Of a stretch of DNA of 64,000 nucleotides, positions 21,194-30,675 are shown piece by piece. The position numbers were made by a program, and so were the translations under genes. Location of the stretch: the NCBI GenBank assembly GCA_947172415.1, contig OX359199.1:894001-958000 (forward strand), read 5' to 3'. Numbering within the stretch: position 1 is the first letter of the stretch; every line of letters starts with the position of its first letter. Origin of the DNA: Chondrosia reniformis (lineage: Eukaryota; Porifera; Demospongiae; Chondrillida; Chondrillidae). The notes beneath the pieces were generated by a model, which had not been told where the DNA came from, ran no database searches, and saw nothing but the letters and a program-made list of their open reading frames with translations.

Positions 21194-24100
21194 ATGGCTG
21201 ACTTTGAGAGCGATAAAGTTAAATTGGTGTCTGTTGGAGAGCTCGAGGATGACTCAACAGTAAGTGTGCTTAATGATGTAACCTTGGGAAAGCTTCACCT
21301 TTTCATGTGTTTCCTAACATTAAACTTGTTGATTTGGCTAGACCAGAGATTCAGCAGTTTGCATGTAAAAACGTGCTTCGTAGAATTTAGTAATAGTATA
21401 GTTGCGATACAATGGTAGATATGAAGTGTCACTACGTATATACCTCGATCTCTTAAAGTAAGTGTATTAAGTGTAGCCGCTCTTGCGCCTGTTTTAATTA
21501 GCTGTGGGAGATATTCACTGTAGTGCAGTCTAACTTAGTCACGTTTACCCCTGCTGTAGGAGGTTGTCGTCATGACACCGGGTGGTAGCAGTAGTGCACC
21601 TGAAGAGACGACGCATGACTCAAATGAGGATCAGACTGAAGTACCAGGAGAAGAAAAAGTCGACAAAGACGCCAGATACAAGAGATTGAGAGAAGAGGAT
21701 TCTCTGTCCGTTGACGACTCGCAGCAGGAGGTAGGTAACTGGTTCCGTGTGCTAGATATTATTATGTTACTAAACATGAATGTAGTTCAGCCAATCATGT
21801 TAATCTGTTTACTAATACTAATACAGTCCGCCCTTCTACAGTCTGATGGTATAGAACTTCCATCTGCACCGGGCCCCTCGAGGTCTGGGGCCAAAAAGGA
21901 AAAGGAGAGTGGAATATTTGGGACGTCATTCAACATTATCAATTCTATTGTTGGAGCTGGAATGATTGGCATACCTGCAGCCCTTAGAGAAGCAGGGTTT
22001 GTGACAGGAGTAATCCTTCTAGTTCTTGTAGCAGCAATTACTGGTAAGGACAATCTCCACCCATCCATCCATCCACCCTTCCATCCACCCATCCATCCAC
22101 CCGTCCACCCATCCATCCACCCATCCATCCATCCACCCACCCATCCACCCATCCATCCACCCATCCATCCATCCATCTGCTCTGTAGATTTCACTCTGTA
22201 TGTAATGGTCAGTACTGGTGTCAGCGTTGGAAAGTTTTCTTATCAGGAGGTCATGCAGAAGGCCTTTGGAAAGATCGGTTATTTCCTCACATCAATCACG
22301 CAGTTTGGATTCCCTGCATTTGGTGAGTTGTCAAACACTTACTTCACTATCTTCACTCAAAGTAGTCTGTGCAGTGTACTGTTATATTGTAATTGGACAT
22401 TGTTAACAATTATCTAAACTACTTGACAAACTGTATATTAACATTCCTACCCTTGTAAATGTATTACATACATCTGTGTTAGTATTATGTGTGTGTAAGC
22501 ATTTTATATACATATCTACCCACAGCAATGGCTGGCTATATAGTGATTGTTGGAGATACAATTACTAAAATTGTTGAAGGAATATGTAAGTCTCCCTCTA
22601 ACTTCTAAGGTAGTCCCTTCATCTTGACTGAGAACTACATACGGCTTCTTCCATATATAGTTGGAGCATACGAGATGCATCCTCCAGAGCCTCTAGGAGA
22701 TCCGGCCTTCATCAAGTTTGTGTGTGTACTCCTGATAATGCTGCCTCTCTGCCTCCTGAGGAACGTGTCCAGTCTTGAGAAGGTACATATATACGTGTAT
22801 ATAGCAGCCAATGAAGCATGTCCTCCAACATGTACTTATGTACAAGGTACAAGGAAACTCGACAGGTTTTCCCTAATAATAAATCTATATACGTAGGAAA
22901 GCATTCCATTCTAAGTAATCTTAGCCTAGCCTCTTATTGATGACAGCTACGTCTTTAGGAAGATGGTTAAAATTCAAATGTGGTATGTAGAATTCTTGTG
23001 GGACCACTTTTAGCTGTGGAACTATTAATAAGATCTGTATGTATGAAAAATCTAATACACCATTTTCCTACATGCTATGCCTATTCTGTAAAAAAGCCTA
23101 TAGGGGAACTAAACCTGGAGAGAGCTTTGGTGTGCAATTTAATTTTTTATTCTTGTTTCTGTAGTTCTCTGCAATAGCTGTTTTACTCATAATTATATTG
23201 GAAGTAATAGTCTTGTACGAGATAATTGTTCTCTTCTGTCCTGTGTAAGCTTGTATACTAACTGTGTATGCTTGTATACTAACTGTGTATACTTGTATAC
23301 TAACTGTGTATGCTTGTATACTAACTGTGTATACTTGTATACTAACTGTGTATGCTTGTATACTGACTGTGTATGCTTGTATACTAACTGTGTATACTTG
23401 TATACTAACTGTGTATGCTTGTATACTGACTGTGTGTACTTGTATACTAACTCTGTATGCTTGTATACTAACTGTGTATACTTGTATACTAACTGTGTAT
23501 ACTTGTATACTAACTGTGTAAGCTTGTAAATTATAAGCTCCTACTTCCATTCTAATAATATTTTGTTATCTGATATTGTTCCTCTCCTGGCTACTTTTAG
23601 GAGATGTTATAATTTTAGGATCAGCAATGCCTCTCTTCTCCCTCCTGATCCTCCGTGTTGTGAGTCGGCCTTTTACACTTGGGGCATTGACAAGGAAGTG
23701 TTTGCAGCCGTCGGAGTATTGGCATTTGGTAAGTCTCATTCTCGATACGAATGGAACAAACATTAGCACACTCACTGAAATGACCAATGCTCCTCTGAAG
23801 AGGTGCCGTACACATGGAAGTGCTGCAGTCTATATTTGTACCTTTCATTATCACAGTTTAGACATGGTTTATATTATGATATAGAGCATATTTAGATATT
23901 AATTTCTTCTACCTTGGATCATTCTATCATTGCTATGTACGCTGCATGTTCATTTCCTGTAGCCTACGTATGTCATCATAATATATTTCTAATGTATAAT
24001 GCATTACGCAACAAGACAATGAGGAGGTTTGCTATAACTGTGCACATATCTGTTGGCTCGTCCATGCTGTTCCTCGGTTTCCTTGGGACACTCGGATACC

Positions 24101-26534
24101 TCACATTCATGACTTCAACAGAAGGTACGTACATTACGTAATCACTAGTTTCTAGTATACATAGTATACGTGGCCACTGATCATATTGCTTAGGGTTATG
24201 TTGTAATCAGGGCTGCATAGAGGGCTAAGATTGTTTGCCCCCCTAGACTTTGGGAACCCCCTAAACTGCTTCGACACCCTCATACCATTGCCCCCCTAAA
24301 TTTTGAAAATTTTCATTTTGCCCCCTCTGGCCCCAAGTTCTGTATGCAACCCTGACAACTATATACATATACTATGCCGGCATCTGTTAACTTGGTATGT
24401 ACTTCCTGTTTCCATAATTGGTACATACTTCCTGTTCCTATAATTGGTATGTACTTCCTGTTCCTATAATTGGTATGTACTTCCTGTTCCTGTATTGTAT
24501 ATAGGTGACCTGCTTAACAACTACTGCATCAGTGATCCCTTTGCTGAGGTAGCAAGAGGTGCCTATGCTTCAGTCATCATGTTGACATACCCCATTGAAT
24601 GTTGTGTCACTAGAGAGGTCAGTTTGAAATGAGCTGTGTACCTCTTAGTTCTAATTAGGTAGCGAGGTGGTCACACTAGAGAGGCGGTCACACTATAGAG
24701 AGGTGGTCACATTAGAGAGGTGGTCACATTAGAGAGGTGGTCACACTAGAGAGGTGGTCACACTAGAGAGGTGGTCACACTATAGAGAGGCGGTCACACT
24801 ATAGAGAGGTGGTCACACTAGAGAGGTGGTCACACTAGAGAGGTGGTCACACTAGAGAGGTGGTCACACTAGAGAGGTGGTCACACTAGAGAGGTGGTCA
24901 CACTAGAGAGGCGGTCACACTATAGAGAGGCGGTCACACTATAGAGAGGCGGTCACACTAGAGAGGTGGTCACACTATAGAGGTGGTCACACTAGAGAGG
25001 TGGTCACACTAGAGAGGTGGTCACACTATAGAGAGGTGGTCACATTAGAGAGGTGGTCACACTAGAGAGGTGGTCACACTATAGAGAGGTGGTCACACTA
25101 GAGAGGTGGTCACACTAGAGAGGTGGTCACACTAGAGAGGTGGTCACACTAGAGAGGTGGTCGCACTGGAGAGGTGGTCACACTAGAGAGGTGGTCACAC
25201 TAGAGAGGTGGTCACACTAGAGAAGTGGTCACATTATATAGAGAGGCGGTCACACTAGAGAGGCGGTTAGATTATACCAGATAAATGAATTATTTCCTTT
25301 AAAAGATGACTCATCTAACCGTGTATTGTACCCATTCTGAAGTGTATGTGTGGATTACAAAATTGACCATAGCATGTATATTTGAGTGCTCCTCCACACA
25401 TGTGCTGATAAAGTTATTTTATTTTAGGTTTTAGAGATAGTGTTAACAAAGGTACCACAGGCATGGATTTCAAAAATTAAGAATCAAAAAATCCGTTCTG
25501 CTCTGGAAGCTTTCTTGTACAAACCAGTTAGACAATCTCTTCTGCGTCACATCATCCTGACCCTCCTCCTGGTAGGAGGTACTGCAGTCGTTGGAATAGC
25601 TGCCACAGACCTTGAAGTAGTATTAGCACTGGCAGTGAGTACTAGTGGAGACCTATGCATGTATATATGTACAGTTGTAGACCATAGTTCTGTATATCTG
25701 ACCTGCCTTTAGATCTCCACCTCTGTGGGAGATCAGAGTGTCTATGATTATATTTTCTATATTTTTTGGACCAAATTAAATTATGCCTTGTTGTATATGC
25801 GTATGTACTCACCTGTATAATTTTACCTTTAGTTCTCATAAAGCATGCAATTTAAATTAGAAAAGAATAGAACACTAAAAAATACAACTTTCATTATATT
25901 ACATATCTATAGCTATAATACTAATATAACTCCGTTGCTGGGGCAACCAAGGCAAAATGCATTCAACAACTGTTGTATAACTATAATAAGAGGCACTTTG
26001 GCCTCTTATTATAGTTATATAATGCGATATCCCACCGATAACTCAGTAACACCGAAAAGCCTAGGAGTAGAGTGTATAACTATTACATATTAGTATACCT
26101 ATATATAACAATAATACTTACTAATATATTATGTATATGTACCTATAATATTGTCCCAATGTATGTAGGGTAGTTTGACAGCCACGCCCATTGCCTTCAT
26201 ATTTCCCGCTGCCGTGTATCTCAAACTAACTAAGGAGAAAGGCATCACAGTGAAGAAAGTTATCATGATGGTCATATTCATATTTGGAGTAGTAGTCATG
26301 CTGCTAGGAACGGGTCTGGCCATATACAGAGCAGTAGTCAACACCAGAGTGGACCCGCCCAAGCTATATTGTCCGGAGGTACGCAGGGAGGAGCTGAAAG
26401 TGACCTCCTGTCCAGTTGATCAATTCAGGTCATCCATAGCAAGTAGTATAGACTTGTATGGCTGTGATTGTGAAGCAATGTTTAGAAGAGATTTGACATT
26501 CCTAAATATGACAGACTGTAGCCTTGAAATATAG
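21194..26534 (+). CDS. SLC38-type sodium-coupled neutral amino acid transporter
   Basis: Twelve exons: 21194-21259, 21560-21730, 21842-22043, 22188-22322, 22526-22585, 22661-22782, 23165-23244, 23601-23728, 23963-24124, 24505-24617, 25428-25634, 26169-26534. Phases all join, giving 603 residues. This is an amino acid/auxin permease family protein of the plasma or lysosomal membrane, expected to have 11 helices. Hallmarks: [20 protein letters not shown] with [20 protein letters not shown] (TM1-2), [31 protein letters not shown], the conserved LAFAYVCHHN segment formed across exons 8/9, [10 protein letters not shown], and [15 protein letters not shown]. The acidic N-terminus (about 80 residues) is cytosolic; the C-terminus after the last helix is long and cysteine-containing (LYGCDCEAM), unlike the short tails of vertebrate members. 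The SLC38 subtype is not assignable. The ATG lies only 156 bp after the MOB4 stop. Confidence 0.93.
22052..22178. repeat. (CCAT/CCAC)n microsatellite in SLC38 intron 3
   Basis: Tetranucleotide CATC/CACC tract directly before the exon 4 acceptor, filling nearly the whole 144-bp intron and replacing most of a normal polypyrimidine tract. Confidence 0.9.
23036..23131 (+). repeat. Dispersed repeat family A, 5' fragment
   Basis: Head of family A only (ATGAAAAATCTAATACACCA, CTACATGCTATGCCTATTC, GGGGAACTAAACCTGGAGAG). Almost identical to the head of the copy at 43.85 kb, so one of the younger copies. Confidence 0.8.
23246..23530. repeat. Minisatellite TTGTATACTAACTGTGTATG in SLC38 intron 7
   Basis: About fourteen tandem copies of a 20-bp-class unit (CTTGTATACTAACTGTGTAT/G) between exon 7 (ends 23244) and exon 8. 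It begins immediately at the donor site. Confidence 0.93.
24389..24503. repeat. Short direct repeats in SLC38 intron 9
   Basis: Four imperfect copies of a unit around GGTATGTACTTCCTGTTCC followed by TATAATT, ending at the exon 10 acceptor. Confidence 0.8.
24655..25268. repeat. Minisatellite GAGAGGTGGTCACACTA in SLC38 intron 10
   Basis: About 34 tandem copies of a 17-bp unit GAGAGGTGGTCACACTA, with variants CGGTCACACTATA (19 bp). Every unit carries GTGAC/GTCAC on both strands. It occupies most of the 810-bp intron. Confidence 0.95.
25976..26019. repeat. Perfect 19-bp foldback with 6-nt loop
   Basis: TATAACTATAATAAGAGGC (25976-25994), loop ACTTTG, and its exact complement to 26019. In SLC38 intron 11. 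Confidence 0.85.
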
Positions 26535-26956
26535 ACTTATAATATACATATATATGTATGTATACTTGACAAATACCATTCAGACTTTTACATACTTAGA
26601 ATATTATTGTTGTTAATTTATAATGATCATTTGGTGCGATCTAAAGTTTTAACTTTTCACTGGTCCATAAACTTGTAATGTGAGAGTAGTGAGTGGTTAA
26701 CAATGATAAAATGATAAAAATGAGTTCATAAATGTGTTGATATGGTGAACAGTTCTCAGCAATAGAGTTCAACTGCATGCCAAGGTCTTGAGAAGGATGA
26801 AGCTACAGAATATCATATACGTATATACACTGCAAATCAACATATCTAAAACACATGCATACGTACTTTAATCATAAAACTAATAATCCACAATATTAAT
26901 ACTGCATACGTGTGACAGAGTTGTATAGTATCTACACTTTCAATAAACTGTATATA
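26535..26956. other. Convergent 3' spacer
   Basis: Region between the 3' ends of the SLC38 gene (+) and SUPT3H (-). AT-rich; no gene or repeat of note seen. Confidence 0.5.
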
Positions 26957-29900
26957 CTACTTACTGCATTGCCTTAACCTCCTAATTGCTTCCCTAATGT
27001 GGGCGGGTTGCATACCACTCCTCCCAGTAGACTTTGAATTCTTTTGTTCAGAGCTGGTGCTCCCAGTCCCACTGGTCCAGTTAATGGCTTGCACTACCAA
27101 ACTACTCTGTGAGACATCCATCATAAGGTCCCGGGGCAAGGGGCGTGACGTGTAAAGGTGTGATTTGGATTTGTTCTCAAACTTTACCGTCAGCGATAAC
27201 TCAACGACCTTCAAAGTACGCAAGGAAAATATAATCAGTCTTCGGTAAAGTGTTGATGCTCAATTTACAAATATATACGAGTTATTTGATACAAAATCTA
27301 CAAAATGAGTTATTAACTAATAAATCCTAAATAACACACACATACAGAGGTCAATGAAGAAGATCCTCGGCTCAAAACATTTGACCAAAGAATTAAATAA
27401 AACATGTTTTTAGATGTTGTAAGAGCTCATACGATATACGTACATGCAAGCAAGCTATATATATACACCCAACACTTAACTAGTGAGGAATAGGAAAACA
27501 ATACATGGTCTGTGCTCTACCTCTCTGGTGATTTCATAGCAAATGATTCCAAGTATTTCAATGACTGAGTGTGACACTTTCAAATCCAACACAACTGGAT
27601 GATTAAGCCAATCTCTAAACTTTTTGTGGTTTTTATCTGCAAACATCAAAGTTTGGTAAATATATATGACTGATGTATACCTGAGGCGTCTAAGTCATCA
27701 CCATGGCAACCTCTCCTTGGGCCACTTGTAATATCCCTTGTGGTGGTACTTACGATAACTGATACACCTTAGTTTAGTGTAGTCCATATACTCGTCTGTG
27801 CTCATCTGTTCAGTGAGGATGTCTGCTCTCTATGGATGGTTATAGGTTGATCATAATTTAGTAGACATTTTAATGAATCAATTTGAATTAGCATTGCAGA
27901 CCCACTTTCATTCTCTCCTTCTGTAACCAGTCGATAGATGTATCTATATCCAGTACCGATATACCTCCTGCACATATATACAATGTATTATAAAGTATCC
28001 CTCAAGATATACAAGTGAATATATAGACTATAGGAGTGCTGCTATTGAAGATTTTCAGGGTTCAATTTTAAACTAAAATTGCATTTTAGATGCTCAAAAG
28101 AGTCAAAATTAAAAAAATGTACCATTCAAAAGATACGTTTGATGCAGTTAGATCTACATAAAGTGATAAGGGTTTTTTGTTGCGTTCATAATAAGTATTC
28201 TAATTTATTGAGACTCAGCAACAATTGTAGTTTAAAACAAATTGAAGGTTTCAACCCGGAGGTCTTCATCAGAGTCTCAATAAATTAGGATACTTATTAG
28301 ATTTACATGTACATAAATAAGTACCAATTAAGTTTGATGTAGCTATAAGAAATCCTCATTTTATTAACTACATGTACGTAAGTACCTGGGAGCTCAAAGA
28401 GAGGTTTTACATTCTGTGGTAGACTGTCTACTTTAGATCTTGTAAAGACTTGATCTGAAACAAACAGATGAACAGACAGTAATCAGACATGTGAAGTGGA
28501 CCACGCCCACGTACATTCATAAAACTGCAGTGGACCACACCCACATACACCACACCCACATACACCACGCCCACATACACCACGCCCACATACATTCCTA
28601 AAACTGCAGTGGACCATGCCCACGTACATTCATAAAACTGCAGTGGACCACACCCACATACACCACACCCACATACACCACGCCCACATACATTCCTAAA
28701 ACTGCAGTGGACCACGCCCACATACATGTATAAAACTGTAGTGGACCATACCTACATACATACCTTCGTAAACAGGGGTTCCACTCGCAGGTTGAATGTC
28801 CCCCGCAGCTGATGAGCTACCACTGACCTTGCTAACATCTTCTTTTACTTTTAGCAGTGAAGCCAAATGCTTTGCTTTAACCTGTTAAGAAAGGGCAAGC
28901 ACCTTACAACACCTACACATTAGCTAATAGATTGAGGTAATCTAGGTCATAAATGTATTCAGTTTTTAGAAATTTCTCTATATAATTAGTACGTAGTTAT
29001 GGTACATATGTTTGTGTTTAATGGAAGATATTTTCACATAAATTCTAAAATAAACTGAGTGAATATGAATCTGCCAATTACTAAAATCATTAACAAACAC
29101 TCAATCAGCAATATAGCTCACTTACTGGGTCATTTCTAAACAAAAAGAATACATCTTCTAGTCCAGCACACTGCCCCTCTCTCAAACTGGTAATAACTTC
29201 TAGCGACTGCAACTGAGTAAATGGATGGAACAACTACTATAACAAAAAGTATAAAAACCTATTTAGTTACAGTACACTGTCTGGCAGGTTCAAAGCCTTC
29301 AAATGTGTACTTTTGTGAGACCAATTTGGAAAGTGGACAATTATACATGCTACATCTACTTTAGAGTAAAGGCCTATAGGGAACTAAACCTAGTGAGAGC
29401 TCTGGATGAGGATACAAGAGTCTTTTCTTTCTATACGTTTGCTCCACTGGGCCAGAGAGCCTTTCTGGGAAATCCACCCTTCATCAGTGACCCAGGGAAT
29501 GTTTGTCTTTTTCTTGATATTTAGTGAGTCCTTGGCTCTCTGTGCTAAATCCAGGTGTCTTACATATAACATACATATGCACCTACAAACCATGCATGCA
29601 AGATACATTGACCTATAGATAATGTGAAGATTGAGATCATTTCCTATTAAGTATATGTGTAATTAAAATAACTAAAATGTGGTTAAGCCCGCCTAAAAGA
29701 GACAACCTACACAAAGGATATGCTAACCTGATCCAGACCAAACACCTGTCTTACTTATTAACCACTTTCTGGCTTCAGTTCTGGTAGATTGGGTGTTGGT
29801 CTTATCAGCCATAGTATGAGGGCTTCTGAACTTACCAACTGTGTCATCCTCTGATGAACTATGCTTTCCACCAGTTTGGAGGATTCATCACTGACATTCT

Positions 29901-30235
29901 TATCATCTCCAAAGACGTACCTATGTATGTATGTATGTGTATGTATGTACATACATGAAGGTATTCATGTTGGAATAAATCAACTTATTTATATTTACAC
30001 TTTAATTTTTTTAAATTAAAAAAAGGAATTTTGTCAATAAGACCCCATTTGCATCACAGAAGTTACTATAATCAGTAAGCTACATCACTAGTCAGCCATT
30101 TTGCACTGTTACTAGGAGAACAGGTCTAATTGATTGATGTTATGTAACTCACATCATCCCCTTAATTTCAGACTGGAAGGAGACTGCTGGTTGCCATGGC
30201 AATTCTGGATTAACTGATTCAACATCAAAGGCCAT
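26957..30235 (-). CDS. SUPT3H: SPT3 / SUPT3H, SAGA complex histone-fold subunit
   Basis: Nine minus-strand exons in transcript order: 30235-30153, 29920-29836, 29212-29126, 28881-28764, 28454-28386, 27967-27906, 27829-27754, 27636-27521, 27208-26957; all phases join and give 315 residues. SPT3 is the histone-fold subunit of the SAGA coactivator that helps deliver TBP to promoters (nucleus). Marks: start MAFDVESVNPELPWQ, histone-fold start SFQSEIKGMMYVFGDDKN with SSKLVESIVHQRMTQLLQSL, then GLEDVFFLFRNDPVKAKHL (compare ITPEDLLFLMRKDK in vertebrates), WLQKERMKRA, MDYTKLRCISY, KFRDWLNHPV, SVIEILGIICYEITREVVEL, and the C-terminal IREAIRRLRQ (compare HIxEAIRR). The second histone fold is shown by the last segments. 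The vertebrate linker region is shortened. Confidence 0.9.
28191..28297 (-). other. Hairpin with 26-nt arms and hammerhead-like loop core
   Basis: Arms 28191-28216 and 28272-28297 are complementary at 25 of 26 positions. On the minus strand the loop reads CTGATGA, AGACC-TCC-GGGTT, GAAAC (28272 down to 28248), the order of the conserved strands of a hammerhead ribozyme with a short stem II (CC/GG core). I cannot build a canonical stem III with an NUH cleavage site. In SUPT3H intron 5, listed here with the strand of the motif. Confidence 0.5.
28495..28752. repeat. Minisatellite around CCACGCCCACATACA in SUPT3H intron 4
   Basis: Nested repeat: 15-bp CACCACGCCCACATA units within longer units that also hold CATTCATAAAACTGCAGTGG. 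About four long units. Confidence 0.88.
29340..29545 (+). repeat. Dispersed repeat family A copy
   Basis: Contains CATGCTACATCTACTTTAGA, GGGAACTAAACCTAGTGAGA, CCACTGGGCCAGAGAGCC, CACCCTTCATCAGTGACC and CTTGATATTTAGTGAGTCC. In SUPT3H intron 2. Confidence 0.85.
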
Positions 30236-30675
30236 AATAACAAGAAAAACCTATCAAGGAAGTTTATAGCACAAAAGTTGGTTGCTATGGTGACCACAGA
30301 TATTACAGGTTCAGAACTTCAGACTACATATCTATCCCCACTGACCACAGAGGAAGAAAAGAATTTATAATAGGTTAACTAAAAGGCAGCCCCACGAGTT
30401 TTTAAACTCGAAATACTTGTTTCTTCCTCGGCTGAAAAATTATTGGTCCGGCAGCTGCCGGCTGGCCGGACCTTGTACTACGCCTATGAGAAATAAGATC
30501 GAAAATGGACCCATGCAGTGTGAACCATGAATATTTATAAGTGTAATCGCAGATAATTACGTCATTGCTACGGCCGCCCCCTGGACCTTGGATCTAGAAG
30601 TCTATTCTGATCACGTATTTACATAAATTCTGTGACCACAGAGGATTCCAAGAAAGCGACTGACTAACGAGCAAT
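30236..30675. promoter_or_regulatory. Shared divergent promoter region (SUPT3H / multicopper oxidase)
   Basis: 440 bp between two divergent start codons. GC-richer patches (CGGCAGCTGCCGGCTGGCCGG near 30450-30472, CGGCCGCCCC near 30570) and ATGGTGACC near 30290. No TATA box found for either direction. A bidirectional promoter is inference from spacing. Confidence 0.45.

Noticed and set aside
21787..22194. Trp/Gly/Met-rich minus-strand ORF
   Set aside because: Antisense of SLC38 exon 3 plus the CCAT/CCAC tract.
23098..23550. Open frames of [11 protein letters not shown] and ILTVYTC-type repeats
   Set aside because: Translation of the 20-bp-class minisatellite in SLC38 intron 7; real exons 7 and 8 flank it in phase.
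28428..28727. Gly/Val/Cys-rich minus-strand ORF
   Set aside because: Arises from the CCACGCCCACATACA minisatellite between SUPT3H exons 4 and 5.
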